From Nostoc sphaeroides (lineage in GTDB: Bacteria; Cyanobacteriota; Cyanobacteriia; Cyanobacteriales; Nostocaceae), in contig NZ_CP031941.1 of NCBI RefSeq assembly GCF_003443655.1, forward strand, positions 5,543,001 through 5,607,000: 64,000 nt of DNA, read 5' to 3'. Under the pieces are notes generated by a model. The model worked only from the letters and a program-made list of their open reading frames with translations. It was not told the origin of the DNA and did not search any database. Position numbers and translations under genes: made by a program. Of the stretch, positions 41,520-49,385 are shown piece after piece. Numbering within the stretch: position 1 is the stretch's first letter; each line of letters starts with the position of its first letter.

Positions 41520-42737
41520 GTGTTGAAAGCAGTTAAGGTCAGGTTATACCCAACAACCGAACAGCAAGAAATTCTAGCCAGATCGTTTGGTTGTGCAAGG
41601 TGGTATTGGAACTATGCACTTAATGCTTGCGTTCAACACTATGAAGAAACTGGAAAATCATTAAAGATGAGTGAATACAAGGGTTTACTACCTCAATTGA
41701 AAGTGAAGTACCCTTGGTTAAAGCAAGATTGCTATTCGTCAGTTTTGCAGTGCGTAGCTATTAATCTAGACAAAGCTTACAAAAACTTTTTTGAAGGACG
41801 GACTAAATTTCCCAAGTTTAAATCAAAATTTGATAGGCAGTCTATTCAGTATCCGCAAAGTGTCACTGTTGTAGGTGAGAAGTTAAAGATTCCTAAAATT
41901 GGTGAAGTGAAGGCAGTCTTTCACAGAAAAGTTTCGGGAATAATTAAAACTGTCACCATCAGCAAAACCGCTACTGATAAGTACTTTGCCTCAATATTGG
42001 TTGAGGGTGAATGCAGTGATCATAAATTGGGTGGAGATAAAATCATTGGTATTGACCTGGGGTTAAAGGACTTTGCAATTGTCCATGATGGAGAGGAAGT
42101 TACCAAATATTCCAACCCTAAACACCTGAAGCGCCACGAAAAAAATCTAGCCCGGAAGCAGAAAAAATTTGCCCGTAAAGTTAAAGGGAGTAAAGCAAGA
42201 CACAAACACAAAAAACTAGTAGCGAAGGTTCACGAACGAGTATCAAATTCCCGCCAAGATTTTCTGCATAAACTCAGCAGAAAGTTGGTTAATGAAAGCA
42301 AAATTATTGTTGTTGAAAACCTCAACGTCAAGGGAATGATACGAAACCGGAAGCTATCAAAAAGTATATCCGACGTAGGTTGGGGGATGTTTGTTAACTT
42401 CATTGATTACAAGTTGGAAGCGACTGATGGACAACTTGTAGAGATTGGAAGATTTTTCCCCAGTTCAAAAACTTGTTCATGTTGTGGTCATGTTGTTGAT
42501 GAGTTGCCGCTAGATATCAGAGAGTGGGATTGCCCGAAGTGTAAATCTCATCACGACAGGGACGGGAATGCCAGCCAGAACATCAGAACAGAAGGTATTC
42601 GGATATTATCTATGGACGGAGGGAACCCCGTTCTTGCCGAGTCGAGGCGATATAAGACCAATAAACTGAAAAGTGGAAAGGCTGTTGTCGATGAAACCGG
42701 AAGCCCACACTTACTCCGTCAGGAGAAGTGTGGGTAG
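41520..42737 (+). CDS. tnpB: TnpB RNA-guided nuclease
   Basis: 405 residues from a GTG start with a very strong AAGGAGGTGAT ribosome site. The N-terminal helix-turn-helix/wedge region starts MLKAVKVRLYPTTEQQEILA. RuvC acidic residues are Asp179 (IIGIDLGLKDF), Glu266 (IIVVENLNVKG) and Asp348 (HHDRDGNAS). The zinc ribbon is CSCCGHVV with C338/C341 (DCPKC). All catalytic parts are present, so the nuclease looks active. TnpB family nucleases use an RNA from the element's right end to cut DNA and favour element retention. Confidence 0.93.
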   Translation: MLKAVKVRLYPTTEQQEILARSFGCARWYWNYALNACVQHYEETGKSLKMSEYKGLLPQLKVKYPWLKQDCYSSVLQCVAINLDKAYKNFFEGRTKFPKFKSKFDRQSIQYPQSVTVVGEKLKIPKIGEVKAVFHRKVSGIIKTVTISKTATDKYFASILVEGECSDHKLGGDKIIGIDLGLKDFAIVHDGEEVTKYSNPKHLKRHEKNLARKQKKFARKVKGSKARHKHKKLVAKVHERVSNSRQDFLHKLSRKLVNESKIIVVENLNVKGMIRNRKLSKSISDVGWGMFVNFIDYKLEATDGQLVEIGRFFPSSKTCSCCGHVVDELPLDIREWDCPKCKSHHDRDGNASQNIRTEGIRILSMDGGNPVLAESRRYKTNKLKSGKAVVDETGSPHLLRQEKCG

Positions 42738-42742
42738 TTCAC
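42600..42742 (+). ncRNA. Predicted omega-RNA scaffold at the tnpB 3' end
   Basis: In this family the guide RNA scaffold overlaps the last part of tnpB and the right-end hairpin, with the guide taken from the sequence just outside the element. Here the hairpin at about 42705-42735 is followed by TAGTTCAC, so the guide would begin at about 42743 (TTCAAGCTACTACGAGTAAG). Extent is by analogy. Confidence 0.5.
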
Positions 42743-43680
42743 TTCAAGCTACTACGAGTAAGTTTTTGCAAGCGAGAAAGAGAAAGTGCCAGTAAACCGA
42801 CTATACCAAGACCAAGAACAGTTGATGACTCAGGCACTGCCTTGACTTCAAAATCAAAATTGAAAGTGCCAGACTCCTTAAAGGGAATACGGTGATTATC
42901 AGTGCCTAAATCCACTAATTGGAATGATGCAGAATAAGTTCCCAGTGGTGCAGCAGCATCAGTCCAAAAAGTAGGAGTGAACGAAAAATTATCACCACTG
43001 CCGATTGTGTATATATCGCCTACTGACTTGACAATATCAACGCCTGCTGAATCACCAATATTCAATCCATTGCTAATTGAGGCTAATTGTAAACCAATAT
43101 TTGCACCCTCAAGAGATGACTGCCAACGACCATTAGAGCTATTGAACAAATACTGGTTGTCTAATTCTTTTGAAGTTTTGAGAGACGCTATAGGTTCTAT
43201 TGTGAGATTGCTATATTCCTTGTCTGTTGGAGTACTAATCAAGCGACCAGTATAAAATCCTGTACCAGGTAATAATGTTAGCGGCGATTGTTCTGAGTAA
43301 GACTCAGGAATTCGGTTATTTGTATTGGTTGGGTTAATAGTTAGGTTATCTAAAGAACCAGAGTAGCTATAAGTACCAATGCCGTGGAAATGGCTAGATT
43401 CCGGCGTGTCTTCATTCCTGTGTGCAAACAAAAGGGTCAAACGATTGTAGTTGGGGTTTTCCAATCCTGCGTATGTCCCTGTAGAGAGAGCCTCCAAACC
43501 ATCTAACCCAATGTAAAAACCTGTTTCTTCTGAATGATTATGAGTATCATCTGCTTGTACTGGCGCTAAAGCGGTAGATAAAACCAGTGGTGCAACAACT
43601 AAAAAGCTGATTGCAATAGACGCAGATGCTTGCCCTGCTTGAGTTACTTGCTTTTTTAAGCAGCTAGTATTTGAAACCAC
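42739..43680 (-). CDS. PEP-CTERM sorted protein, zinc-regulon type
   Basis: The 313-residue precursor has an N-terminal hydrophobic segment (SIAISFLVVAPLVLSTALAP). A His-containing mature start follows (DDTHNHSEETGFYIGLDGLE), then an all-beta type domain and the PEP-CTERM sorting signal VPESSTVLGLGIVGLLALSL followed by basic SRLQKL. It resembles the Zur-regulated Anabaena protein All3515. The promoter has a Zur-box-like site 23 bases before the ATG. The stop codon TGA is formed with bases of the neighbouring IS right end. Confidence 0.8.
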   Translation of the reverse strand: MVSNTSCLKKQVTQAGQASASIAISFLVVAPLVLSTALAPVQADDTHNHSEETGFYIGLDGLEALSTGTYAGLENPNYNRLTLLFAHRNEDTPESSHFHGIGTYSYSGSLDNLTINPTNTNNRIPESYSEQSPLTLLPGTGFYTGRLISTPTDKEYSNLTIEPIASLKTSKELDNQYLFNSSNGRWQSSLEGANIGLQLASISNGLNIGDSAGVDIVKSVGDIYTIGSGDNFSFTPTFWTDAAAPLGTYSASFQLVDLGTDNHRIPFKESGTFNFDFEVKAVPESSTVLGLGIVGLLALSLSRLQKLTRSSLK

Positions 43681-43702
43681 TACGCTTCTCCATCTTTATA
43701 TG

Positions 43703-43717
43703 CAATAATGATTATCA
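43703..43717 (-). promoter_or_regulatory. Zur-box-like site upstream of the PEP-CTERM gene
   Basis: CAATAATGATTATCA matches the cyanobacterial Zur pattern TGATAATNATTATCA at 13 of 15 positions. It lies 23-37 bases upstream of the start codon. Confidence 0.65.
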
Positions 43718-43774
43718 TTGTCTTAATGCGATTGTCAAGGTACTAACCCGCAACTTCCCGCAGGGTGGGTTGGC

Positions 43775-43915
43775 TTAGGGAACTCCAAAAAATAAATTAT
43801 TCCACATTCAAGTCGTTGACTGTTGACTGTTGACTGTTGACTGAAAACTCGTGAACCGTCAACGGTCAACAGTGAACAATAGCAATGGAATATTTTTTTA
43901 CTTGGAAGTCCCTTA
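43775..43915. repeat. Miniature inverted-repeat element, 135-bp class (copy F)
   Basis: The element is 43778-43912 (135 bp), flanked by TTA at 43775-43777 and 43913-43915. Nearly identical to D and E. It sits between the two Zur-box-like sites. Confidence 0.92.
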
Positions 43916-44075
43916 TATGCAATGTTCCTAGCAACTACGCCAACTTATGAATATTTACTACTTATTGCAGATGCCTAAAAATAAAATGTTTTTTAATTAA
44001 TTTATGTAATTAGGGGTTGCTGAAACTCAAAATAACAGCAAGTTCGCACAAAAATATAAAAAGATTTATCATGGG

Positions 44076-44090
44076 CGAAAATGATTATCC
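44076..44090 (+). promoter_or_regulatory. Zur-box-like site upstream of the COG0523 gene
   Basis: CGAAAATGATTATCC matches TGATAATNATTATCA at 11-12 of 15 positions, 28 bases upstream of the ATG. Weaker than the first site but in the expected place. Confidence 0.5.
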
Positions 44091-44118
44091 ATAAGGTGAG
44101 ACAAAAGGAATTTAGAGT

Positions 44119-45090
44119 ATGGTGGCTGACGTAATCAACAATTCAGTTCCCGTTACTGTTCTTACAGGCTATTTGGGAGCAGGTAAAACGACTCTACTCA
44201 ATCACATCCTCACCTACGAACACGGCAAAAAAGTTGCTGTGATTGTCAATGAATTTGGGGAAGTGGGTATTGATAATCAATTGATTATCGATGCAGATGA
44301 AGAAATTTTTGAAATGAATAATGGCTGTATCTGTTGTACAGTGCGCGGCGATTTAATTCGGATCATTGGCAATTTGATGAAGCGGCGCGATAAATTTGAC
44401 CATTTAGTAATTGAAACAACTGGATTAGCCGATCCAGCACCAGTGATTCAGACATTTTTTGTTGATGAAGATTTACAAAGCCAACTGTCTCTAGATGCGG
44501 TGGTGACAGTGGTAGATGCCAAGCATATTTGGCAGCACTGGGATGCAGACGAAGCCCAAGAACAGATTGCCTTTGCCGATGTAATTTTACTTAATAAAAC
44601 AGATTTGGTAGCACCAGAAGAGTTGGATGAATTAGAAAAACGGATTCGGGCGATGAATGCGATCGCAAAAATCTACCGTACCCAAAATTCTGAACTCGGA
44701 ATGGATGCTTTATTAGGTGTAAAAGCTTTTGATTTAGAACGCGCATTAGAAATTGATCCAGATTTCTTAGGCGAAGATGCCCACGTACACGATGAAACTG
44801 TCTTTTCTGTGGCTTTAGTAGAAGGTGGTGCAGTCGATGGAGAAAAATTAAACGCTTGGCTTTCGGAGTTACTACGTACCCAAGGGCCAGATATTTTTCG
44901 GATGAAAGGCATTTTAAATATTGCTGGAGAAGATAATCGATTTGTATTCCAAGGAGTCCACATGATATTTGATGGCAAACCCGATCGCCCCTGGAAACCA
45001 AGCGAAACCCCCAAAAACGAACTAGTATTCATCGGTCGTAACCTTGATGCAGCCCAACTCAAGCAAGATTTTCTCGCTTGTCTAGCTTAA
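44119..45090 (+). CDS. COG0523 (CobW/ZNG-type) GTPase, putative zinc chaperone
   Basis: 323 residues. The Walker A motif GYLGAGKTT is at 17-25, VNEFGEVGIDN at 43-53, the metal-binding CxCC motif at 70-73 (NNGCICCTVRGD), Walker B-like IETTGLADPAP and the G4 motif LLNKTDL. The C-terminal CobW domain ends near residue 315. Members of this family deliver zinc to client enzymes under zinc limitation, or cobalt for B12. The Zur-like site and neighbouring PEP-CTERM gene favour a zinc role. Confidence 0.88.
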   Translation: MVADVINNSVPVTVLTGYLGAGKTTLLNHILTYEHGKKVAVIVNEFGEVGIDNQLIIDADEEIFEMNNGCICCTVRGDLIRIIGNLMKRRDKFDHLVIETTGLADPAPVIQTFFVDEDLQSQLSLDAVVTVVDAKHIWQHWDADEAQEQIAFADVILLNKTDLVAPEELDELEKRIRAMNAIAKIYRTQNSELGMDALLGVKAFDLERALEIDPDFLGEDAHVHDETVFSVALVEGGAVDGEKLNAWLSELLRTQGPDIFRMKGILNIAGEDNRFVFQGVHMIFDGKPDRPWKPSETPKNELVFIGRNLDAAQLKQDFLACLA

Positions 45091-45180
45091 ATAGGGAGTG
45101 GGGAGTAGGGAGTAGGGAGTAGGGAATTTCCCATTCTCTATTCCCCATTCCCCATTCCCCATTCCCTACTCCCCTTTACA
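45091..45180. repeat. Inverted pair of heptanucleotide arrays
   Basis: GGGGAGT/AGGGAGT units (to about 45125) face CTATTCCCCATTCCC units (45138-45175), giving a long imperfect hairpin between the GTPase and WD40 genes. Confidence 0.85.
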
Positions 45181-45183
45181 AAT

Positions 45184-46245
45184 ATGAACATCACAACCAG
45201 CAAATCTAAGGAATTTGAACAACACTATTCGGGGACACTTTCAGATTATGTAACTGCGATCGCTTGGTCGCCACAAGGTAAAACTTTAGCAGCAACTTCC
45301 GCCGCCGGTGAAGTAGTTTTGTGGAATGATCGCGAACTTACAAGTTTACAAACTGGTAACGGTAAATCAGTAGACTGTCTGGCCTTTTCCCCAGATGGAA
45401 AATTTTTAGCTGTTGGCGGACAGGATGGACAAGTAAAAATTTGGCAGAATACTGAATTAATTGCCACCTTGTCAAATGCCCCCGCATGGGTTGACAAGCT
45501 AGCTTGGAATTACACCAGTAACCAACTAGCTTTTAGTTTGGGGCGTTACGTCCAAGTTTGGGATGCAGATACTCGTGAAATTGTTGTAACGCTGAATTTC
45601 GACAACTCTTCAGTATTGGGTATAGATTGGCGCATTGACGGACAATACTTAGCTATTAGTGGTTACAAGGGAGTGAAGATTTGGCATAGTCAAAACTGGG
45701 ATGAAGAACCATACAGCTTAGATATGTCTACTGTCAGTGTAGCTATGGCTTGGTCGCCCGATGGCAAATACCTTGCTTCTGGCAATATGGATCGTAGTGT
45801 CACCGTTTTGGAATGGAACAACCCCGACCCTTGGGTAATGCGTGGCTTCCCTGGTAAAATTCGCCAATTGGCATGGTCAGAAGCTACCACCAAACTGGGT
45901 GCGCCAATACTGGCATCTTCCAGCGTTGAAGGTATCGTGGTGTGGGAAAAACTAGAGGATGATTCATTAGGTTGGGAAGCACGAGTATTAACAAATCATG
46001 TGGGTGTGATCAATGCGATCGCCTTTGCACCTAAAAGCTTCCTTCTAGCTTCTGCTGCTGCTGACGGCTGGTTATGTTTGTGGAACAAAGCCAAGGAAGT
46101 ATCCCAAATTATCACAGGTGTCTCAGCAGGATTTTCCACCCTAGCTTGGCATCCCCAAGGTAAGTTACTCGCCGCAGGCGGTGAACAGGGCGAATTCGTT
46201 GTATGGTCAAAGGTTTTGCGGGGTCAAGGATTTGGGCGTAGTTAA
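45184..46245 (+). CDS. WD40-repeat protein
   Basis: 353 residues forming about seven WD40 blades. Repeats such as VTAIAWSPQGKTLAATSAAG, VDCLAFSPDGKFLAVGGQDG, VSVAMAWSPDGKYLASGNMD and INAIAFAPKSFLLASAAADG are clear. No signal peptide and no extra domain, so a cytoplasmic beta-propeller used for protein contacts. It follows the GTPase gene by 93 bases on the same strand and may share its transcript, suggesting a partner in metal handling (inference). Confidence 0.88.
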   Translation: MNITTSKSKEFEQHYSGTLSDYVTAIAWSPQGKTLAATSAAGEVVLWNDRELTSLQTGNGKSVDCLAFSPDGKFLAVGGQDGQVKIWQNTELIATLSNAPAWVDKLAWNYTSNQLAFSLGRYVQVWDADTREIVVTLNFDNSSVLGIDWRIDGQYLAISGYKGVKIWHSQNWDEEPYSLDMSTVSVAMAWSPDGKYLASGNMDRSVTVLEWNNPDPWVMRGFPGKIRQLAWSEATTKLGAPILASSSVEGIVVWEKLEDDSLGWEARVLTNHVGVINAIAFAPKSFLLASAAADGWLCLWNKAKEVSQIITGVSAGFSTLAWHPQGKLLAAGGEQGEFVVWSKVLRGQGFGRS

Positions 46246-46260
46246 GCAATACTCAGTAAT

Positions 46261-46401
46261 TAAGGGACTTCCAAGTAAAAAAATATTCCATTGCTATTGT
46301 TCACTGTTGACCGTTGACGGTTCACGAGTTTTCAGTCAACAGTCAACAGTCAACAGTCAACGACTTGAATGTGGAATAATTTATTTTTTGGAGTTCCCTA
46401 A
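46261..46401. repeat. Miniature inverted-repeat element, 135-bp class (copy G, inverted)
   Basis: The element is 46264-46398 (135 bp), flanked by TAA at 46261-46263 and 46399-46401. Same sequence as D-F but in the opposite orientation. Confidence 0.92.
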
Positions 46402-46461
46402 AGTTGAAAGTGATCAAGTTATTAGCTATGCTGTATCAGCAAAGGTATCTTTGTGTAAATT

Positions 46462-46734
46462 ATGAACATAGTCAAACTGATTTTACTTGCCTGTCCCGCA
46501 TTTTTGGTATCCATGCTGCTGGTAGTCAATCCAGCACACGCATCCAGCCTCAAATCTGCTTATGCTACCCAAATTATGACAGTAGTATCGACACAACAAA
46601 TTCCCGATCTGGCAACACCACACTTGATTCAAACATCTAATCCGATTATTGATCAACTTGGTTGCAATTGTGCAAACTGTGTTCAGTCTAAATTTCAGTC
46701 GCTACAAGGCAAGCTGCCATCAGTAGGTTTTTAA
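46462..46734 (+). CDS. Small secreted protein with a CNCANC motif
   Basis: 90 residues. Signal peptide MNIVKLILLACPAFLVSMLL with cleavage near AHA-SS; the mature part is Thr/Gln-rich and ends with IDQLGCNCANCVQSKFQSLQ, then GKLPSVGF. The three-cysteine CxCxxC tail is the only notable motif and could bind metal or form disulphides. Family not recognised. Its closeness to the zinc locus may be coincidence. Confidence 0.65.
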   Translation: MNIVKLILLACPAFLVSMLLVVNPAHASSLKSAYATQIMTVVSTQQIPDLATPHLIQTSNPIIDQLGCNCANCVQSKFQSLQGKLPSVGF

Positions 46735-46761
46735 TAAACTTAGGAATTATGAATATTGTAG

Positions 46762-46782
46762 GGGCACAGCAATGCTGTGCCC
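46762..46782 (+). terminator. Hairpin after the small secreted protein gene
   Basis: GGGCACAGC-AAT-GCTGTGCCC, followed by TTATT. A compact 9-bp stem 28 bases after the stop. Confidence 0.65.
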
Positions 46783-47181
46783 TTATTAATTTTATGAGCT
46801 TTTTGTCCGTGGCGATCGCCTACGGCACGCTGTTAGCGATCGCACTGACTGCGCCATAATTATTTATGTAATCAAGGTATTCACTAAAGGTTAAAATAAT
46901 TCGTAATTGATAATAAGTAATTCTTAATTACTATCAGTAACAACTTTTACCATTTTTAATTACGAATTATTTGGTGACGCGTGAAAAACGAGGTACGAAA
47001 GCTGTTAGGTAAATTCCTCGATACTGAGAAAGCTGCTGGTAAGCCAGTGAAATTGGTGCGATCGCCATCTGCACCCAAGCTGTTAAGCTCTTGTTAAAAG
47101 AGCTAGTCTGGGGATTAGAAAACTTGCTAGAGTGAACGTAGAGTTAGCCTTAATGTCTAATCCCCAAAACCTATACATCTC
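46783..47181. other. Spacer and leader upstream of ndhB
   Basis: Contains an inverted pair AATAATTCGTAATT / AATTACGAATTATT (46897-46970). A 60-base stretch with HIP1 follows, then the inverted repeat at 47109-47166. No gene seen. Confidence 0.55.
47109..47166 (+). promoter_or_regulatory. Inverted repeat just upstream of the ndhB start
   Basis: TGGGGATTAGA (47109-47119) and TCTAATCCCCA (47156-47166) are perfect 11-base inverted copies, 36 bases apart, ending 15 bases before the ndhB ATG. As RNA this would hide the ribosome site; as DNA it could be a split operator. Confidence 0.5.
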
Positions 47182-48786
47182 ATGGATTTTGCTAATATTG
47201 CATCCCAGCTAAACGCTGGAACGATTTTGCCAGAGGGGATTGTTATTCTCACCCTCTTGGGGGTTTTGATTGTTGATTTGATTTTGGGGCGTACATCCGC
47301 ACGCTGGATTGGATATCTAGCGATCGCAGGTTTATTTACTTCGATTGTCGCCCTATATTTTCAATGGGACGCTCCTAATCCCATCGGTTTTACCGGTAGC
47401 TTTAACGGTGATGACCTGAGTATCGTCTTTCGCGGTATTATCGCCTTGTCTGCGATCGCCACTATACTGATGTCAATTCGCTACGTTGAGCAAAGCGGCA
47501 CTCCTTTAGCTGAATTCATCGCTATTTTGCTGAGTGCTACTTTGGGAGGCATGTTTTTATCCGGGGCTAGTGAGTTGGTGATGATTTTCATCTCCCTAGA
47601 AACCCTGAGTATTTCCTCTTACTTGTTAACAGGTTATACCAAGCGTGACCCCCGCTCCAATGAAGCGGCGCTGAAATACTTGTTAATTGGCGCTTCCAGT
47701 ACAGCAGTATTTTTGTACGGTGTATCACTGCTGTATGGACTATCTGGAGGACAAACTGAACTAAGTGCGATCGCTACTGGCATTGCCACAGCTAAAGTCG
47801 GTCAATCTTTAGGTTTAGTGATTGCGCTGGTTTTTGCGATCGCAGGTATTGGCTTCAAAATCTCCGCCGCACCCTTCCACCAGTGGACACCAGACGTTTA
47901 CGAAGGCGCTCCCACCCCAGTCATCGCCTTTTTATCTGTCGGTTCCAAAGCAGCTGGGTTTGCCCTAGCCATCCGCTTGCTGACAACAGCCTTCCCCCTT
48001 GTTGCTGAAGAGTGGAGGTTTGTCTTCACTGCTCTGGCCGTTCTGAGTATGATCTTGGGTAACGTAGTCGCCCTAGCCCAAACCAGTATGAAACGGATGC
48101 TAGCTTATTCATCCATTGCCCAAGCTGGGTTTGTGATGATTGGCTTGATTGCTGGTACACAGGCGGGCTATGCCAGTATGATATTTTACCTACTGGTTTA
48201 CCTGTTCATGAACCTGTGCGGCTTTACCTGCATCATCCTGTTCTCACTGCGGACGGGAACCGACCAGATTGCTGAGTACTCTGGTTTATATCAAAAAGAC
48301 CCACTCTTAACACTGGGGTTGAGTATCTCCCTGCTTTCCTTGGGTGGTATTCCACCATTAGCTGGGTTTTTCGGCAAGATTTACTTATTCTGGGCTGGTT
48401 GGCAAGCAGGTCTTTATTGGTTAGTCTTGCTGGGCTTAGTTACCACCGTCGTCTCCATCTACTACTACATTCGCGTAGTTAAGATGATGGTAGTCAAAGA
48501 ACCCCATGAAATGTCCGACTCGGTGAAGAATTATCCCCAAGTGCGTTGGGATTTGCCTGGGCTAAGACCTTTGCAGGTCGGGTTGGTGGTAACATTAATT
48601 GCCACTTCCATAGCAGGGATATTGTCAAATCCACTGTTTACATTGGCGAACAATTCTATCTCCAATACCCCCATTTTGCAAGCAACAATCAACACTAATG
48701 TAAAAGCAGAAAATCCACTGCTTTTACCGAAGTTAGATGCGGTTAGTCAGTCTCAACCCTCAGTTGATTCTACCGCTAAGATTTAA
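47182..48786 (+). CDS. ndhB: NAD(P)H-quinone oxidoreductase subunit 2
   Basis: A 534-residue membrane subunit of the NDH-1 complex, which takes electrons to plastoquinone and pumps protons (respiration, cyclic electron flow). About 14 helices are visible. Family markers: SLETLSISSYLLTGYTKRDP, RSNEAALKYLLIGASSTAVF, FKISAAPFHQWTPDVYEGAP, FLSVGSKAAGFALAIR and MKRMLAYSSIAQAGFVMIGL. Start MDFANIASQLNAG is the usual one. A hairpin terminator follows at 48817-48850. Confidence 0.97.
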   Translation: MDFANIASQLNAGTILPEGIVILTLLGVLIVDLILGRTSARWIGYLAIAGLFTSIVALYFQWDAPNPIGFTGSFNGDDLSIVFRGIIALSAIATILMSIRYVEQSGTPLAEFIAILLSATLGGMFLSGASELVMIFISLETLSISSYLLTGYTKRDPRSNEAALKYLLIGASSTAVFLYGVSLLYGLSGGQTELSAIATGIATAKVGQSLGLVIALVFAIAGIGFKISAAPFHQWTPDVYEGAPTPVIAFLSVGSKAAGFALAIRLLTTAFPLVAEEWRFVFTALAVLSMILGNVVALAQTSMKRMLAYSSIAQAGFVMIGLIAGTQAGYASMIFYLLVYLFMNLCGFTCIILFSLRTGTDQIAEYSGLYQKDPLLTLGLSISLLSLGGIPPLAGFFGKIYLFWAGWQAGLYWLVLLGLVTTVVSIYYYIRVVKMMVVKEPHEMSDSVKNYPQVRWDLPGLRPLQVGLVVTLIATSIAGILSNPLFTLANNSISNTPILQATINTNVKAENPLLLPKLDAVSQSQPSVDSTAKI

Positions 48787-48816
48787 CCGAGTCTCAACCA
48801 AACTTTGTATTTAAAG

Positions 48817-48850
48817 AAACGCCTGTTTGCTCATTAGCACACAGGCGTTT
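48817..48850 (+). terminator. Hairpin terminator of ndhB
   Basis: AAACGCCTGT and ACAGGCGTTT form a perfect 10-bp stem with a 14-base loop, followed by TTATATTTTTTAA. Confidence 0.7.
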
Positions 48851-48867
48851 GTTATATTTTTTAATAA

Positions 48868-49290
48868 AGCCTGATTAAATACTTGTGAATCTGGTTCAGT
48901 TAAGGCTAAAACTCTGTTATCCAACAATACAGTTCAGTTAAGCATTTATTTATTCTCTCAGTGTCCTCTGCGCCTCTGTGGTTCGTTAAAAAACTTGACT
49001 CTGCCAAAAGGTTTTAGCCTTAACTGAACAGTATTGTGTTATCCAAGTCAATTTTTTAACGAACCGCCAAGACGCAGAGGACGCAGAGAGAAGAAAGAGA
49101 AGGAAAAAATTGCTTAACTGAACTGTATTGGATTAAATACTTGTGAATCCGGTTCGGATAAGATCCCCCCGCCTGTAGCGACCCCCGATCAATTGGGGGT
49201 AAAGGAGGAAATTAGTCCCCCAATTGATCGGGGGGTTGGGGGGATCTTCGCAGGGTAAACAAGCTAACCGAACTGTATTGAAATAGTTGT
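48868..49290. repeat. Cluster of nested/tandem miniature elements with GGTTCAGTTAAG ends
   Basis: At least three element ends of the CAATACrGTTCAGTTAAG type lie within 420 bases. A 19-bp direct repeat GATTAAATACTTGTGAATC occurs at about 48869 and 49133. CAGTGTCCTCTGCGCCTCTG (48959) recurs inverted near 49070. The last unit contains GATCCCCCCG and CGGGGGGTTGGGGGGATC. Confidence 0.75.
48915..49046. repeat. 112-bp miniature element with 10-bp target duplication
   Basis: The element is 48925-49036, beginning CAATACAGTTCAGTTAAG and ending CTTAACTGAACAGTATTG. It is flanked by perfect copies of TGTTATCCAA (48915-48924 and 49037-49046). Confidence 0.88.
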
Positions 49291-49385
49291 AATCATAATC
49301 TTGTTGCTAACTAATTATTTAGGATTGCTATATTAATAATAGATAGTGATTATATTGATTTTTGCAAAAAATACTAAATTAGTAA

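Larger units (their letters stand above)
41200..42742 (+). mobile_element. IS200/IS605-type element with tnpB and a divergent ribbon-helix-helix gene, no tnpA
   Basis: The left end has the hairpin CCCCACATCCTACCC / GGGAGGTGTGGG (about 41208-41241); the right end has CCCACACTTACTCC / GGAGAAGTGTGGG (about 42705-42735) followed by TAGTTCAC. There are no terminal inverted repeats or target duplications, as expected for this family. TnpA is absent, so movement would need a transposase in trans. The right end forms the last codon of the convergent PEP-CTERM gene. Confidence 0.82.
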
